Both the position numbers and the translations under genes were made by a program. Source: Prosthecobacter debontii (GTDB taxonomy: Bacteria; Verrucomicrobiota; Verrucomicrobiia; Chthoniobacterales; Chthoniobacteraceae). From it: DNA of 34,466 nt. Location of the stretch: assembly GCA_945905735.1 (NCBI GenBank), contig CAMDQC010000042.1, forward strand, positions 1 through 34,466, given 5' to 3'. The stretch's first letter is position 1. Each line of letters begins with the position of its first letter. Positions 16,619 to 26,260 of the stretch are shown here, one piece after another. The notes under the pieces were generated by a model. That model was not told the DNA's origin. It made no database searches and was given only the letters and a program-made list of their open reading frames with translations.

Positions 16619-16968
16619 TCATGCGCGAATCGCTACACTGCGGCGAACATATATTTCACCCGCTCAAAATCCGTCTTGAGCACGGAATCCCCTTACGGTT
16701 CATTGGGCTCGTGGAAAAAAAAAGCGCCGCAAAAAAGAAACGCCCCACCTCAAAGTGGATGCCGACGCCCCACCAGTTCGAGCAGGACGAAAAGTTCTTC
16801 TACGAACGGAACCTCCAGATGACTCCCGACGAGCGTTGGAAAGCGAACAGGAATTCCGTCCGATTGTTCAGCTCTTTGAAGCCCTCCAACGGGAAGGCAT
16901 CCCATTTCTCATCGTCGGAATGGGTGCGGCAGTCCTGCAAGGAGCTGCCACCGTCACGCGGGATTTAG
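16567..16968 (+). pseudogene. Probable N-terminal part of the frameshifted nucleotidyltransferase gene
   Basis: In this frame the stretch up to about 16840 reads like ordinary protein: 'SKWMPTPHQFEQDEKFFYERN' and 'LQMTPDERW'. After that it turns into 'KANRNSVRLFSSLKPSNGKA', which is out-of-frame reading of the nucleotidyltransferase. The first residues contain a C..C...C..H arrangement ('CCRWCSKRL', 'LHCGEH') that could be a zinc motif, but this part overlaps the rlmN start on the other strand. Alternative starts are GTG 16711 (followed by a run of nine A) and ATG 16759. Confidence 0.4.
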
Positions 16969-17294
16969 ACATCTGGATCGGGTTGCCGTGGCGGCGCTAC
17001 ATGCGGGTTATCAACTTGTGCGATCAGCTCCACGCCACACTTCATTCGCCGAGCGCGGTCATCCTTCAGGGGGAGCATCTCGTGAACTTTCTTTACGTAG
17101 TCACGGGCTTGAAAACATTCCCCTACGAATACCGACGCGCAGTGGAAATCGAGTGGCTCGGGATGAAGGTGAAGATGCTCCCCATCGAACGGATTATCCA
17201 AAGCAAAAAAGCGATCCAGCGCCCCAAGGACATCGCTCACATTGTTGAGCTTGAGGCGCTGCTGAAAAGCCTGCGCGCAAACGAGGAACCGTGA
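16755..17294 (+). CDS. Nucleotidyltransferase-like protein, probably frameshifted near 16840
   Basis: From about residue 30 onward the 179-residue frame is a small nucleotidyltransferase-fold protein of the kind seen in antitoxin/AbiEii-like or DUF6036 groups. It shows 'FRPIVQLFEALQREGIPFLIVG', then 'MGAAVLQGAATVTRDLDIWI' with the paired acidic residues DLD, 'VEIEWLGMKVKMLPIERIIQSK' and 'KAIQRPKDIAHIVELEALL'. The first 27 residues (Pro/Arg-rich) look like a wrong frame, while the neighbouring frame gives a natural N-terminus, so a one-base deletion or sequencing error near 16835-16845 is likely. The GTG at 16755 is therefore only the formal start. Substrate and role are unknown. It ends 3 bases before the convergent uvrB stop. 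Confidence 0.7.
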   Translation: MDADAPPVRAGRKVLLRTEPPDDSRRALESEQEFRPIVQLFEALQREGIPFLIVGMGAAVLQGAATVTRDLDIWIGLPWRRYMRVINLCDQLHATLHSPSAVILQGEHLVNFLYVVTGLKTFPYEYRRAVEIEWLGMKVKMLPIERIIQSKKAIQRPKDIAHIVELEALLKSLRANEEP

Positions 17295-17297
17295 CCG

Positions 17298-19469
17298 CTA
17301 CGATTTCCTTCCTCGCTTCCCCTTCCCGTAGCTCACAGGTTTTTTCTTCGGTTCGATCTTCGAGATGCCTGTGCCGGATTTCAGCTCGGCGATTTGGTCG
17401 CGGAGGAGCGCGGCCTTTTCGTAGTCGAGGTTTCCGGCAGCTTGGATCATGTCGGCTTGCAGCTCGGCCAGCGTCTCGCTGAGGGAAAAATCTCCGCCGC
17501 TGCCTTCGCGCACGACGCTGCTGTTGCCGCTGCTTTTGAGGATGACGTGGAGGCTTTCTTGCACGGAGCGCCGGACGCTCGTGGGCGTGATGCCGTGCTT
17601 GGCGTTGTATTCGAGCTGCCGCGCACGGCGATACTCGGTGATGTCGAGCAGCGCTTGCATGGAGCGCGTGACGGAGTCGGCGAAAAGATACACCTCGCCG
17701 TTCACATGCCGCGCGGCGCGGCCCGCCGTCTGGATGAGCGAAGTCTGCGAGCGCAGGTAGCCTTCTTTATCGGCGTCGAGGATGATGACGAGGGAGACTT
17801 CCGGCAGGTCGAGCCCTTCGCGAAGGAGGTTGATGCCGATGAGGATGTCGAACTCGGCGTTGCGCAGGGCGCGGAGGATTTCCACGCGCTCAATCGTATC
17901 AATGTCGCTGTGCAAGTAGCGCACTTTCAGCCCCACGTCTTTCATGTAGTCGCTGAGGTCTTCGGCGGTGCGCTTGGTTAAAGTGGTGATCAATACGCGC
18001 TCGCCGCGCTCCGTGCGCTGGCGGCAAAGCTCGATGCTGTCATCAATCTGCGTCTTGAGCGGTCGGATGGTGATTTTCGGGTCGAGCAAGCCCGTGGGCC
18101 GGATGATCTGCTCCACAATGAGCGGTCCGCCGGGCGTGTGAACGTCGAACTCTTCAACGGGCTCCGCGCCGCCGCTGGCGATGACGGTGGTGAACACGCG
18201 CTCCACGGATTCATCTGCGCCCTGCGTCTTGGAAAAAGGCACGTAGCCCATGTTGCCGACGACGCTATTGCGAATCTCAAACTCGCTCGGCGTCGCGCTC
18301 ACATAGATCGTCTGCCCGGCCATCTCCATGAACTCGGGGAACTTCAGCGGCCTATTATCCATCGCGCTCGGCAGCCGGAAGCCGTAGTCCACGAGCGTCT
18401 GCTTTCGCACGCGGTCGCCCTCGTACATCCCGCCGATTTGCGGGACGGTCGCGTGTGACTCATCAATGACGAGCAGCGAATCCTTCGGGAAAAAATCCAG
18501 CAGCGTGTAAGGCCGCGAGCCCGGCTCGCGCCCGCTGAGATGCCGCGAGTAGTTCTCGATGCCGCTGCAAAATCCCATCTCCTGCATCATCTCCAAATCG
18601 TAGAGCGTCCGCATTTTGATCCGCTGCGCCTCCAGCAGCTTGTTGTTTTTCTCAAACCAAACGACGCGCTCTTCCATCTCTTCGCGGATCGTGTTTTGCG
18701 CAGTGCGCAGTCGGTCCGCAGGCGTGACGAACTGCTTCGCGGGGAAAAGCGTGAGATGCGTGAGGTGCTCGTGCGTGTGTCCGGTGAGCGGGTCGAAGCG
18801 CGAGATGCGCTCGATTTCATCGCCGAAAAACTCGATGCGCAGCGCCTCCTCATCCGCGCTCGCCGGATGCACCTCCACCACATCGCCGCGCGCCCGGAAT
18901 CGCCCGCGCTCAAACGCCACATCGTTCCGCTCGTAGAGCATCTCGATGAGCTTCGAGAGCACGGCCTCGCGCGTGATCGTCTGCCCGACTTTCAGCGTGA
19001 GGAGCATCTGCAAAAAATCCTCCGGCGACGCCAAGCCATAGATGCACGAGACGCTGGCCACCACGATCACATCGCGCCGCGAGAGCAGGGAGCCCGTCGT
19101 GCTCAGGCGGAGGCGCTCGATCTCGTCGTTAATGGACGAGTCCTTCTCGATGAACGTGTCCGTGCGTGGGATGTAAGCCTCGGGCTGGTAGTAATCGAAA
19201 TAGCTCACGAAATACTCCACCGCATTATCCGGGAAGAAGCTGCGGAACTCGCTGTAGAGCTGCGCGGCGAGCGTCTTGTTGTGCGAGATGAGCAGCACGG
19301 GGCGGTCGAGATTTCGGATCACGTTGGCCGCCGTGAACGTCTTCCCGCTGCCCGTCACGCCGAGCAAAGTCTGGTGGCGATTCCCCGCCTCCAGGGACTT
19401 CGTGAGCTTCGCAATCGCCTGCGCCTGATCGCCGCGCGGCTGCATTTTACTATCGAGATGAAACGGCAT
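17298..19469 (-). CDS. uvrB: Excinuclease ABC subunit B
   Basis: UvrB is the damage-verifying helicase-like subunit of nucleotide excision repair and works with UvrA and UvrC. From the ATG at 19469 it has 723 residues; the start '[19 protein letters not shown]' matches the family N-terminus (ATG 19484 is an alternative). Visible are Walker A 'GVTGSGKT' (37-44), the DNA-gripping beta-hairpin region '[20 protein letters not shown]' (about 90-109), 'DESHAT' near 335, 'ATPSEFE', the motif VI arginines in 'QTAGRAARH', and a C-terminal UVR motif '[20 protein letters not shown]'. The basic tail '[16 protein letters not shown]' makes it slightly longer than usual. The reading frame is open another 133 codons upstream, but that sequence is antisense to purL and is not part of the gene. 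Confidence 0.97.
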   Translation of the reverse strand: MPFHLDSKMQPRGDQAQAIAKLTKSLEAGNRHQTLLGVTGSGKTFTAANVIRNLDRPVLLISHNKTLAAQLYSEFRSFFPDNAVEYFVSYFDYYQPEAYIPRTDTFIEKDSSINDEIERLRLSTTGSLLSRRDVIVVASVSCIYGLASPEDFLQMLLTLKVGQTITREAVLSKLIEMLYERNDVAFERGRFRARGDVVEVHPASADEEALRIEFFGDEIERISRFDPLTGHTHEHLTHLTLFPAKQFVTPADRLRTAQNTIREEMEERVVWFEKNNKLLEAQRIKMRTLYDLEMMQEMGFCSGIENYSRHLSGREPGSRPYTLLDFFPKDSLLVIDESHATVPQIGGMYEGDRVRKQTLVDYGFRLPSAMDNRPLKFPEFMEMAGQTIYVSATPSEFEIRNSVVGNMGYVPFSKTQGADESVERVFTTVIASGGAEPVEEFDVHTPGGPLIVEQIIRPTGLLDPKITIRPLKTQIDDSIELCRQRTERGERVLITTLTKRTAEDLSDYMKDVGLKVRYLHSDIDTIERVEILRALRNAEFDILIGINLLREGLDLPEVSLVIILDADKEGYLRSQTSLIQTAGRAARHVNGEVYLFADSVTRSMQALLDITEYRRARQLEYNAKHGITPTSVRRSVQESLHVILKSSGNSSVVREGSGGDFSLSETLAELQADMIQAAGNLDYEKAALLRDQIAELKSGTGISKIEPKKKPVSYGKGKRGRKS

Positions 19470-19584
19470 CGTGTGCGAGAGCATCGGGGGTTGGAGATGG
19501 AATTGGCAAGTGCGCTCCGCTTCGCGATTTTTGAACTTCGCCTTGCCCAATAGCGCGGTTTCCCAAAAGCTGCGCGCCTTACCA
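19470..19584. promoter_or_regulatory. Divergent uvrB-purL intergenic region
   Basis: These 115 bases must hold the promoters of both divergent genes. A weak sigma70-like pair for purL is ttggca (19502-19507) with gattttt 17 bases later; the second half matches poorly. I see no convincing LexA box for uvrB. The call rests on gene arrangement, not on strong motifs. Confidence 0.45.
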
Positions 19585-21843
19585 ATGACGGAGCCAGCAA
19601 TTACTAAGGAACTCATCGCAAAACACGGACTCACGGACGACGAATACGTCCGCATCCAAGCCATCCTCGGGCGCGACCCGAACTTCACGGAGCTGGGCAT
19701 CTTTAGCGTGATGTGGAGCGAGCACTGCTCGTATAAAAACACGAAGCTGGAGCTGAAGAAGTTCCCGACGACGGGGCCGGGCGTGCTCGTGAAGGCGGGG
19801 GAGGAAAATGCGGGCGTCATAGACATCGGCGATGGCTGGTGCGTGTGCTTCAAGATGGAGTCGCACAATCACCCGAGCGCGATTGAGCCGTTTCAGGGCG
19901 CGGCGACGGGCGTGGGCGGGATCATCCGCGATATTTTCACGATGGGCGCACGGCCTGTGTTCTCGCTGAACTCGCTGCGCTTCGGGCCGATTCACGGCGA
20001 CACGGCGCAGAATAAATGGAACCGCTCGCGCTTCAAAGGCGTGGTGGAAGGCATCGCGCATTATGGCAACTGCATCGGCATCCCGACCATCGGCGGCGAG
20101 GTGTTTTTCGACGAAAGCTACAACGGGAATCCGCTGGTGAATGTGTTCTGCCTCGGCGTGCTGCGGCATGAGCAAATCGCGCGCGGTGCGGCGAAGGGTG
20201 TGGGCAATCCCGTCTTCTACGTGGGCGCTGAAACAGGGCGCGATGGGCTGGCGGGCGCGGCGTTTGCGTCGCGTGATTTGACAGAGGAATCGAAGGAAGA
20301 CCGGCCCGCCGTGCAAGTCGGCGACCCGTTCCGGGAGAAGCTGCTTATGGAGGCTTGCCTCGAACTTTTGACGACGGATGCCGTCGCCGGAATCCAGGAT
20401 ATGGGCGCGGCGGGGCTGACGTGCTCGACGTGCGAAACGGCGTCGCGTGGCGGGACGGGCGTGGAGATCGAGCTGACGAAAGTGCCGCGCCGCGAAGTGG
20501 GCATGACGCCTTACGAGACGATGCTCTCGGAGTCGCAAGAGCGGATGCTCATCATCGTGAAAAAAGGCCACGAACAGACCGTCGTGGACATCTTTGAAAA
20601 GTGGGACTTGCCGTATGCCGAAGTCGGCAGCGTGAAGGACGACGGGATGATGCGCGTGACCGAGAACGGCAAGACCGTGGTAGAAATCCCAGCGGCGAAA
20701 CTCGCCGACGACGCGCCCGTTTACGCCCGCGAATGGACGCCGCGCGCCACGCCTGCGCCGCTCGATTTTTCCACACTCGCGGCGACGGGTGAAAAGGCGG
20801 CTCTGCTCAGCCTGCTCGCGCATCCCAGCATCGCTAGCAAGCAGTGGGTGTGGCGGCAATACGACCACATGGTGCGCATCGGTTGCACCGTGCTGCCAGG
20901 CAGCGATGCGGCGGTATTTATCATCCGCGAGGCGAATAAGATCGTCGCGGCGACGAGCGACTGCAACTCGCTCTACTGCCTGCAAGACCCGCGCGAAGGC
21001 TCGCGCATCGCCATCGCGGAAGCGGCTCGCAACCTTGCTTGCTCCGGCGCGCGGCCTATCGCGGTGACGGACAATTTAAACTTCGGGAACCCGCACAACC
21101 CGGAGCTTTTCTGGCAGCTCCGGGAGTGCGTGGAAGGGCTGGCGCAAGGGTGCCGCGACTTCAGCACGCCCGTCGTCGGCGGCAACGTCTCGCTTTATAA
21201 CCAGAGCCCCGCTGGCCCCATTGACCCTACGCCAACGGTCGGCATGGTCGGACTCATTGACAAAGCCGAGCATGTCACCACCCAAGCGTTCAAGACCGAG
21301 GGCGACGTGATCCTACTCGTCGGCCCAGTCATCGATCCCGGCGCTGGCCAACTCGGGCTCGGAGCGTCGCACTATTATAAAGTCGTCGCCGGGCAAAAAG
21401 CGGGCAACACGCCCCGGCTCAACATCGCGCTGGAGAAAGGCGTGCAGTCCGCCGTCCTCGCGCTCATTCAGGCGGGCCTCGTGAAGAGCGCGCACGATTG
21501 CAGCGAAGGCGGGCTGGCCGTCGCTCTCGCCGAGAGCTGCATGAGCGGCAACATCGGCGCGACCGTTGAACTTCCAAGCGGCCCCGCGCTGGCGAAATAT
21601 CCCGCCCACGCCGCTCGTGCCGGACTGCTCTTTGGTGAGAGCCAATCGCGCATCATCATTACGGTCGCAACGGAGAATGTGGACGCCGTGATGGAGCAGC
21701 TCGCCACGCTTCCGCACAGCCGCATCGGTGTTGTCGGCGGCGAGATTCTGGCGATCTCCGCGCATGAGAAATTGCTCGCCGTCACCGTTGCCGAACTACG
21801 CGAGACGTTCGAGCAAAGCATCCCACAAGCGATGGCCTCGTAG
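19585..21843 (+). CDS. purL: Phosphoribosylformylglycinamidine synthase subunit PurL
   Basis: PurL makes formylglycinamidine ribonucleotide from FGAR with ATP and ammonia (fourth step of purine synthesis), with PurQ and PurS as partners. 752 residues is typical of the small, three-subunit type. The start '[54 protein letters not shown]' is the family N-terminus. The ATP-binding block '[20 protein letters not shown]', '[14 protein letters not shown]', '[13 protein letters not shown]' and '[15 protein letters not shown]' are all present. No glutaminase domain is fused, so separate PurQ/PurS are expected elsewhere. The frame is open upstream to 19471, but the ATG at 19585 fits the family. The LptD-like gene starts 19 bases downstream. 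Confidence 0.97.
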   Translation: MTEPAITKELIAKHGLTDDEYVRIQAILGRDPNFTELGIFSVMWSEHCSYKNTKLELKKFPTTGPGVLVKAGEENAGVIDIGDGWCVCFKMESHNHPSAIEPFQGAATGVGGIIRDIFTMGARPVFSLNSLRFGPIHGDTAQNKWNRSRFKGVVEGIAHYGNCIGIPTIGGEVFFDESYNGNPLVNVFCLGVLRHEQIARGAAKGVGNPVFYVGAETGRDGLAGAAFASRDLTEESKEDRPAVQVGDPFREKLLMEACLELLTTDAVAGIQDMGAAGLTCSTCETASRGGTGVEIELTKVPRREVGMTPYETMLSESQERMLIIVKKGHEQTVVDIFEKWDLPYAEVGSVKDDGMMRVTENGKTVVEIPAAKLADDAPVYAREWTPRATPAPLDFSTLAATGEKAALLSLLAHPSIASKQWVWRQYDHMVRIGCTVLPGSDAAVFIIREANKIVAATSDCNSLYCLQDPREGSRIAIAEAARNLACSGARPIAVTDNLNFGNPHNPELFWQLRECVEGLAQGCRDFSTPVVGGNVSLYNQSPAGPIDPTPTVGMVGLIDKAEHVTTQAFKTEGDVILLVGPVIDPGAGQLGLGASHYYKVVAGQKAGNTPRLNIALEKGVQSAVLALIQAGLVKSAHDCSEGGLAVALAESCMSGNIGATVELPSGPALAKYPAHAARAGLLFGESQSRIIITVATENVDAVMEQLATLPHSRIGVVGGEILAISAHEKLLAVTVAELRETFEQSIPQAMAS

Positions 21844-21862
21844 CCGCAAACCTGATTCCACG

Positions 21863-24169
21863 ATGAAAACAACCGCTATCATCTTCGCAACGCTCTGCTT
21901 CATCCTCCACAGCTCCGCGCAGGTGCTCGGCGTGGGAGAAGAGGGACCGGACGACGTCCTTGGCGCGGCCAACGTCAAAGTCACCGCGCAGGTGATGACC
22001 TATACCGACTCGGGAAAGACTGCGACGGCCAACGGCGACGTTTACATCTCCCGACGAGGGACAACGATCTTCTGTGACTCGGCGCGTTTCGTGGAGCCGA
22101 CGAACGACGTCATCGCCACAGGCAACGTCCGCATTTACGACAAAGGCCGCCTCGTCACCGCCGAGCGCGCCGTTTATAATCTCGTCACGGGCGACATCAC
22201 CGCCGCCGACATTCGCGGCACCGCGCAGCCGTTTCTTTACTCCGGTGCGTCGTTTGCAAACATCCCGAACAGCCCCGGCTATTTGGTGAAAGAAGCACTC
22301 TTCACCACGAGCGACTCGGGGCGACCCGATTGGAGTATGCGGGCTAAAAACGTCCGCGTTTATCCCGACGACCGCGTCATCATGAAAGACGTGAAGCTCT
22401 TCATCGGCGACACGCCCATCCTGTGGTTCCCCTACGTCTATCAATCGCTGAATAAAGAGAACGGCTTCACCATCACGCCCGGCTACAGCTCCGTGTGGGG
22501 AGCCTACGTGCATTCGCGCTATAACTTCCCCATGGGCGAGACGATGAACGGCGAACTGCGGCTGGACTACCGCAGCGAGCGCGGCCCTGCGCTTGGTTTT
22601 GAGACCGAATGGGAAGACGGCGAAAAGAAAGAAAGCTGGGGCCGATTCCGCTCCTACGTCATGGAGGATGCGAACCCCTCGATCAATAAAACCGGCGTCC
22701 GGCGCGAGGCTATCGACCCCGAGCGCTACCGCGTCTCTTTTCAAGCGAAGCATTACTTCACCGAAGACATCTACGCCCAGGTGGACATCAACAAAGTCTC
22801 CGACCCCCGATTCCTTCAGGATTTCTACGAAGGTGAATTCCGTCTCAACCCACAGCCTGACAATCTCATAGCCCTCACCCGGCTGGGCGACGACTACGCG
22901 CTCTCTCTCATCGCGCGCACGCAGCTCAACCACTTCTTTGACACCACAGAGCGGCTTCCCGAGGTCGCCCTCGACATCACACGGCAACCGCTGTTTGGCA
23001 CCCGGCTTTTCTACGAAGGTGAAAGCTCAATGGCGCACCTCAATCGCAACTTCGCCGACGGTTCCACCTTCCAAGACTACAACGCCAACCGCCTCGATAC
23101 CTTCCACCAAATCTCCCTGCCGAAAACTCTCGGCGGCTGGCTCTCTGCCGTCCCCCGTATCGGCGTGCGAGGCACATGGTACTCGGAAAGCGGCGCGCTC
23201 ATCTCCTACGATCCGATCACCGGCGAGCGCCTCACCGACCCCGCGAAAGCAGCCGCCAGCACTGCCCTTCGCCGCCTTGAAAAAGAAGGCAGCGTCTTCC
23301 GCCCCGTGCTCAACGCGGGGCTGGAGCTTTCCTTCAAGGCATCCCGCGCCTACGAGCAAGTGCAGAGCCGAACCATCGGTCTCGACGGCCTCCGCCACGT
23401 CGTCCAGCCCTACGCAAATTTCAGCTTCGTCCACGCGGGCGAAGATGGGCGCGACATCCTCAAGTTCGACCGCATCCAACGCTCCACCCAGCTCCCGCCG
23501 ATTGATTTCCCCGCGTTCAACACCATTGACTCCATAGATAACTGGAATATCGCCCGCATCGGCATCCGCAACCGCCTCCAGACCCGGCGCGACAACGCCA
23601 CGATCAACTGGCTCGAACTGAATACCTTCTTCGACTACCGCTTTAACAATCCCGACTTCGGCCTCGACCCGGACCCCGGCAAGTTCTCCAACCTCGTCAA
23701 CCGCCTCCGCTGGCAGCCCATCTCGTGGGTCAGCCTCACCGTGGATTCCCAAGTCCCCGTCTTCGATAAAGGATTTTCCGAGGTCAACTCGCGCGCAAAT
23801 TTCCTCATCAACGACAGCGTGCAAGTCGGCGTCGGACATCGCTACATCAATAAGAACGTCCTCTTCCAAGACAGCTCGCTCGTGGACTTCGGAGGCTACT
23901 TTCGCATCAACGATAACTGGGGTTTTTCCTTCCGGGAGTACTACGAAATCCAAGACAGCTTCCTCGAAAGCCAGCGATATGAAGTCCACCGCGATCTCTC
24001 CAGTTGGGTCGCCAGTCTCGGCTTCGTGAGCCGCAACAACCGCGCTGGTAACAAGGGGCAGGATGATTACGGGATGCTCCTCACCTTCACCCTCAAAGAC
24101 CTGCCCGACGTAAAAGTGCCGCTCTCTTTCGACCCGAGCAGCACTGGCGGCAGCAGCAAGAACCGGTAG
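21863..24169 (+). CDS. LptD/OstA-like outer-membrane LPS-assembly protein
   Basis: 768 residues from the ATG at 21863, which opens a signal peptide (MKTTAIIFATLCFILHSSAQ). Residues of about 35-170 form an OstA/LptA-like domain of repeated beta-strands: 'VTAQVMTYTDSGKTATANGDVYISRRGTTIFCDSARFVEPTNDVIATGNVRI'. The rest is a long beta-barrel-like region of alternating aromatic strands ('GYSSVWGAYVHSRYNFPMGETMNGELRLDYRSERGPALGFETEW') ending near 'SFDPSSTGGSSKNR'. LptD inserts lipopolysaccharide into the outer leaflet, with LptE. Length is close to proteobacterial LptD. The gene is downstream of purL with a 19-base gap. Conserved Cys pairs of E. coli LptD are not apparent. Without alignment I leave the symbol blank. 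Confidence 0.85.
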   Translation: MKTTAIIFATLCFILHSSAQVLGVGEEGPDDVLGAANVKVTAQVMTYTDSGKTATANGDVYISRRGTTIFCDSARFVEPTNDVIATGNVRIYDKGRLVTAERAVYNLVTGDITAADIRGTAQPFLYSGASFANIPNSPGYLVKEALFTTSDSGRPDWSMRAKNVRVYPDDRVIMKDVKLFIGDTPILWFPYVYQSLNKENGFTITPGYSSVWGAYVHSRYNFPMGETMNGELRLDYRSERGPALGFETEWEDGEKKESWGRFRSYVMEDANPSINKTGVRREAIDPERYRVSFQAKHYFTEDIYAQVDINKVSDPRFLQDFYEGEFRLNPQPDNLIALTRLGDDYALSLIARTQLNHFFDTTERLPEVALDITRQPLFGTRLFYEGESSMAHLNRNFADGSTFQDYNANRLDTFHQISLPKTLGGWLSAVPRIGVRGTWYSESGALISYDPITGERLTDPAKAAASTALRRLEKEGSVFRPVLNAGLELSFKASRAYEQVQSRTIGLDGLRHVVQPYANFSFVHAGEDGRDILKFDRIQRSTQLPPIDFPAFNTIDSIDNWNIARIGIRNRLQTRRDNATINWLELNTFFDYRFNNPDFGLDPDPGKFSNLVNRLRWQPISWVSLTVDSQVPVFDKGFSEVNSRANFLINDSVQVGVGHRYINKNVLFQDSSLVDFGGYFRINDNWGFSFREYYEIQDSFLESQRYEVHRDLSSWVASLGFVSRNNRAGNKGQDDYGMLLTFTLKDLPDVKVPLSFDPSSTGGSSKNR

Positions 24170-24210
24170 CTGCGTGCTCTTCTACGCAACGTTCGGGATT
24201 CGTGATTTCC

Positions 24211-24254
24211 CATTGCGCCACACAGGCACACGCGGCAATGTGCGCGCCCTTTTT
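24211..24254 (+). terminator. Possible terminator between the LptD-like gene and leuC
   Basis: Two mutually exclusive small hairpins lie in the 96-base gap: CATTGC/GCAATG (24211-24216 with 24235-24240) and GCACA/TGTGC (24226-24230 with 24239-24243). The second is followed by gcgccc and a T run (24250-24254). The stems are short, so termination is only a possibility; the arrangement could equally be a leader element of leuC. Confidence 0.35.
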
Positions 24255-24265
24255 CAAATACTTAT

Positions 24266-25639
24266 ATGACGCTTACGGAAAAACTTTTGGCCCGCGCCAG
24301 CGGGAAAACTCACGTCGCACCCGGTGACAATGTCTGGGTCTCGGTGGACGTGTTGATGACTCACGATGTCTGCGGACCGGGCACTATCGGCGTGTTCAAG
24401 CGCGAGTTCGGCAAGGATGCGAAAGTGTGGGACAAAAACCGCGTCGTCATCATCCCCGACCATTACATTTTTACCGCCGACTCGATGAGCAATCGCAACG
24501 TGGACATCCTTCGCGAGTTCGTCCGCGAGCAGGACATGCCCTATTTTTACGACGTGATTGACGACCCGAACGGCGCTTGGAAGTTCGACGCCTCGAAGGG
24601 CCAGCTCAAGCAGCAGTACGGCAAAAACTTCGCCGGCGTCTGCCACACCACGCTGCCGTGGAAAGGCCACTTGCGCCCCGGCGAAGTGCTCGTCGGCACG
24701 GACTCGCACACCTGCATGGCGGGCGCGTTCAACCAGTTCGCCACAGGCATCGGCAACACCGACGCTGGCTTCGTCCTCGGCACCGGGAAGATTTTGCTGA
24801 AGGTGCCCGAGACGATGCGCTTCTTGCTCACCGGCAAGCTCGCGCCGGGCGTCATGGCGAAGGACGTGATTCTTCACGTCATCGGCGACATCGGCTTCGA
24901 CGGCGCGACTTACCGCGCGATGCAGTGGGAGGGCGAAGGCGCGCTCAATATGGACATGGATGACCGCATGACGATCACCAACATGGCCATCGAAGCGGGC
25001 GGGAAAAACGGCATCTTTCCCTACGATGAAAAGTGCGGCGACTACGTCCGCGAACGCATCGCCGAGAACGGCACGAAGTCCACGTTCGAGCCCGTCACCA
25101 TTGACGCGGAGCAGGCGTTCGTTTTCGACAAAACCTACGACCTTTCCAAGCTGGAGCCGACCGTGGCCTGTCACCCCGATCCAGGTAACCGGAAGCTCGC
25201 TCGCGAGATGACGGGCGTGAAGCTCGACCGCGCATACATCGGCTCTTGCACAGGCGGGAAGACGAGCGACTTCCTCGCTTTCGCCCGAGTGGTGAAAGGG
25301 CACAACGTCAAGATTCATACCTTCGGCGTGCCTGCCACGACGAAGGTCGTCGCCGAGCTGAAGGCCGCGCAGATGGACGGGCAAAGCGTCTGGAGCATCC
25401 TCGAAAACGCGGGCGTGCAAATGACGGAGAACGCCTCGTGCGCCGCCTGTCTCGGTGGGCCTCAGGATACGTTTGGGCGCATGAACGAAAAGGCGCTCAA
25501 GTGCATCAGCGCGACGAACCGGAACTTCCCTGGCCGCATGGGCCACAAGGAGTCACAGGTTTTCCTTGCCTCGCCGTACACCGTCGCCGCCAGCGCGCTC
25601 ACCGGGCACGTCACAGACCCGCGCGATTACATCGGCTAA
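24266..25639 (+). CDS. leuC: 3-isopropylmalate dehydratase large subunit type (aconitase family)
   Basis: LeuC with LeuD isomerises 2- to 3-isopropylmalate in leucine synthesis; close relatives act on homoaconitate or citramalate. 457 residues is normal. Family landmarks: 'MTHDVCGPGTIGVFKREFG', 'IIPDHYIFTADSMSNRN', 'PGEVLVGTDSHTCMAGAFNQFATGIGNTD' and 'IEAGGKNGIFPYDEK'. The 4Fe-4S ligands are C328 in 'GSCTGGKTSDF' and C392/C395 in 'ASCAACLGG'. The usual GSCTN motif is GSCTG here, as in the archaeal-type branch of the family. No small subunit gene (leuD) is adjacent; instead a lipoprotein gene abuts the stop (TAAATG). The leucine assignment is therefore likely but not certain. Confidence 0.88.
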   Translation: MTLTEKLLARASGKTHVAPGDNVWVSVDVLMTHDVCGPGTIGVFKREFGKDAKVWDKNRVVIIPDHYIFTADSMSNRNVDILREFVREQDMPYFYDVIDDPNGAWKFDASKGQLKQQYGKNFAGVCHTTLPWKGHLRPGEVLVGTDSHTCMAGAFNQFATGIGNTDAGFVLGTGKILLKVPETMRFLLTGKLAPGVMAKDVILHVIGDIGFDGATYRAMQWEGEGALNMDMDDRMTITNMAIEAGGKNGIFPYDEKCGDYVRERIAENGTKSTFEPVTIDAEQAFVFDKTYDLSKLEPTVACHPDPGNRKLAREMTGVKLDRAYIGSCTGGKTSDFLAFARVVKGHNVKIHTFGVPATTKVVAELKAAQMDGQSVWSILENAGVQMTENASCAACLGGPQDTFGRMNEKALKCISATNRNFPGRMGHKESQVFLASPYTVAASALTGHVTDPRDYIG

Positions 25640-26182
25640 ATGCGGCTGGCTGGCATACTCGGAGTGGCAGCGCTGGCGCTCGTAGGTTGCGCGTCGTCGG
25701 ACCCGACGAGCGTCACCGGGCACTACCAAGTGCGCGTGGATACGCCGATGTATCGTTACGGCCCTGCGCAGACATTCGGGCCAGACTTCACGCTCAAGCA
25801 AGGCCAGCACATTGTGCTCATGCGGCGCGAATACGGATACAGCCGTGTGATGACGGATGAAGGGCAATCCGGCTACGTCGCGACCGAGGATATTGTGGAG
25901 TCCGCTGCGCCGAAAATTGCGCAGGGAAATACAAATCTGTACCCCGGCCTGCCGACGAATTGGCAGGGCCGCCCGGTCGTGCCGGGCGATGGTAGGCAGG
26001 GGCGATTCACGGGGCCCGTGCTCCCGGAAGGCCCGCTCTTTGGCTCCAAAGACCTTCCACCCCTGCCCGACCACGACGGCGCTGTGCCCAAGCCCGAGTT
26101 TCGCTTCCCGAAGCCAAAGCCGGGCTTTCGCGTCAATATCCCAACACGAGAAACCGCTCCGGACGAAAAGCCCGCGAATTAG
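25640..26182 (+). CDS. Lipoprotein with SH3-like N-terminal domain
   Basis: 180 residues. The signal 'MRLAGILGVAALALVGC' ends in a good lipobox (LVGC, Cys 17). Residues of about 28-85 look like a bacterial SH3-type fold ('GHYQVRVDTPMYRYGPAQTF', 'LKQGQHIVLMRREYGYSRVMTDEGQSGYVATEDI'), commonly used for peptidoglycan or peptide binding. The last 90 residues are Pro/Gly/Lys-rich and probably unstructured. Its ATG directly follows the leuC stop without any gap, so translation is likely coupled, though the functions look unrelated. Role unknown. Confidence 0.85.
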   Translation: MRLAGILGVAALALVGCASSDPTSVTGHYQVRVDTPMYRYGPAQTFGPDFTLKQGQHIVLMRREYGYSRVMTDEGQSGYVATEDIVESAAPKIAQGNTNLYPGLPTNWQGRPVVPGDGRQGRFTGPVLPEGPLFGSKDLPPLPDHDGAVPKPEFRFPKPKPGFRVNIPTRETAPDEKPAN

Positions 26183-26260
26183 CCTGAACATCGTCCGTTT
26201 GTCCGATGTGCGGAACTTTTTCTCGCCCGCATCGCGCGTCGTTCGTAGCGTCGGCGGCAG

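Noticed and set aside
18540-19553. 337-codon plus-strand frame antisense to uvrB
   Set aside because: Arg/Leu/His-rich shadow; uvrB motifs are complete on the minus strand.
19470-19868. N-terminal extension of uvrB by up to 133 codons
   Set aside because: The extension is antisense to the purL start and unlike UvrB; the family N-terminus begins at 19469.
19579-20985. 468-codon minus-strand frame antisense to purL
   Set aside because: His/Arg-rich shadow of purL with no family features.
24254-25546. 430-codon minus-strand frame antisense to leuC
   Set aside because: Ala/His/Arg-rich shadow; the plus strand encodes an intact aconitase-family protein with all cluster cysteines.
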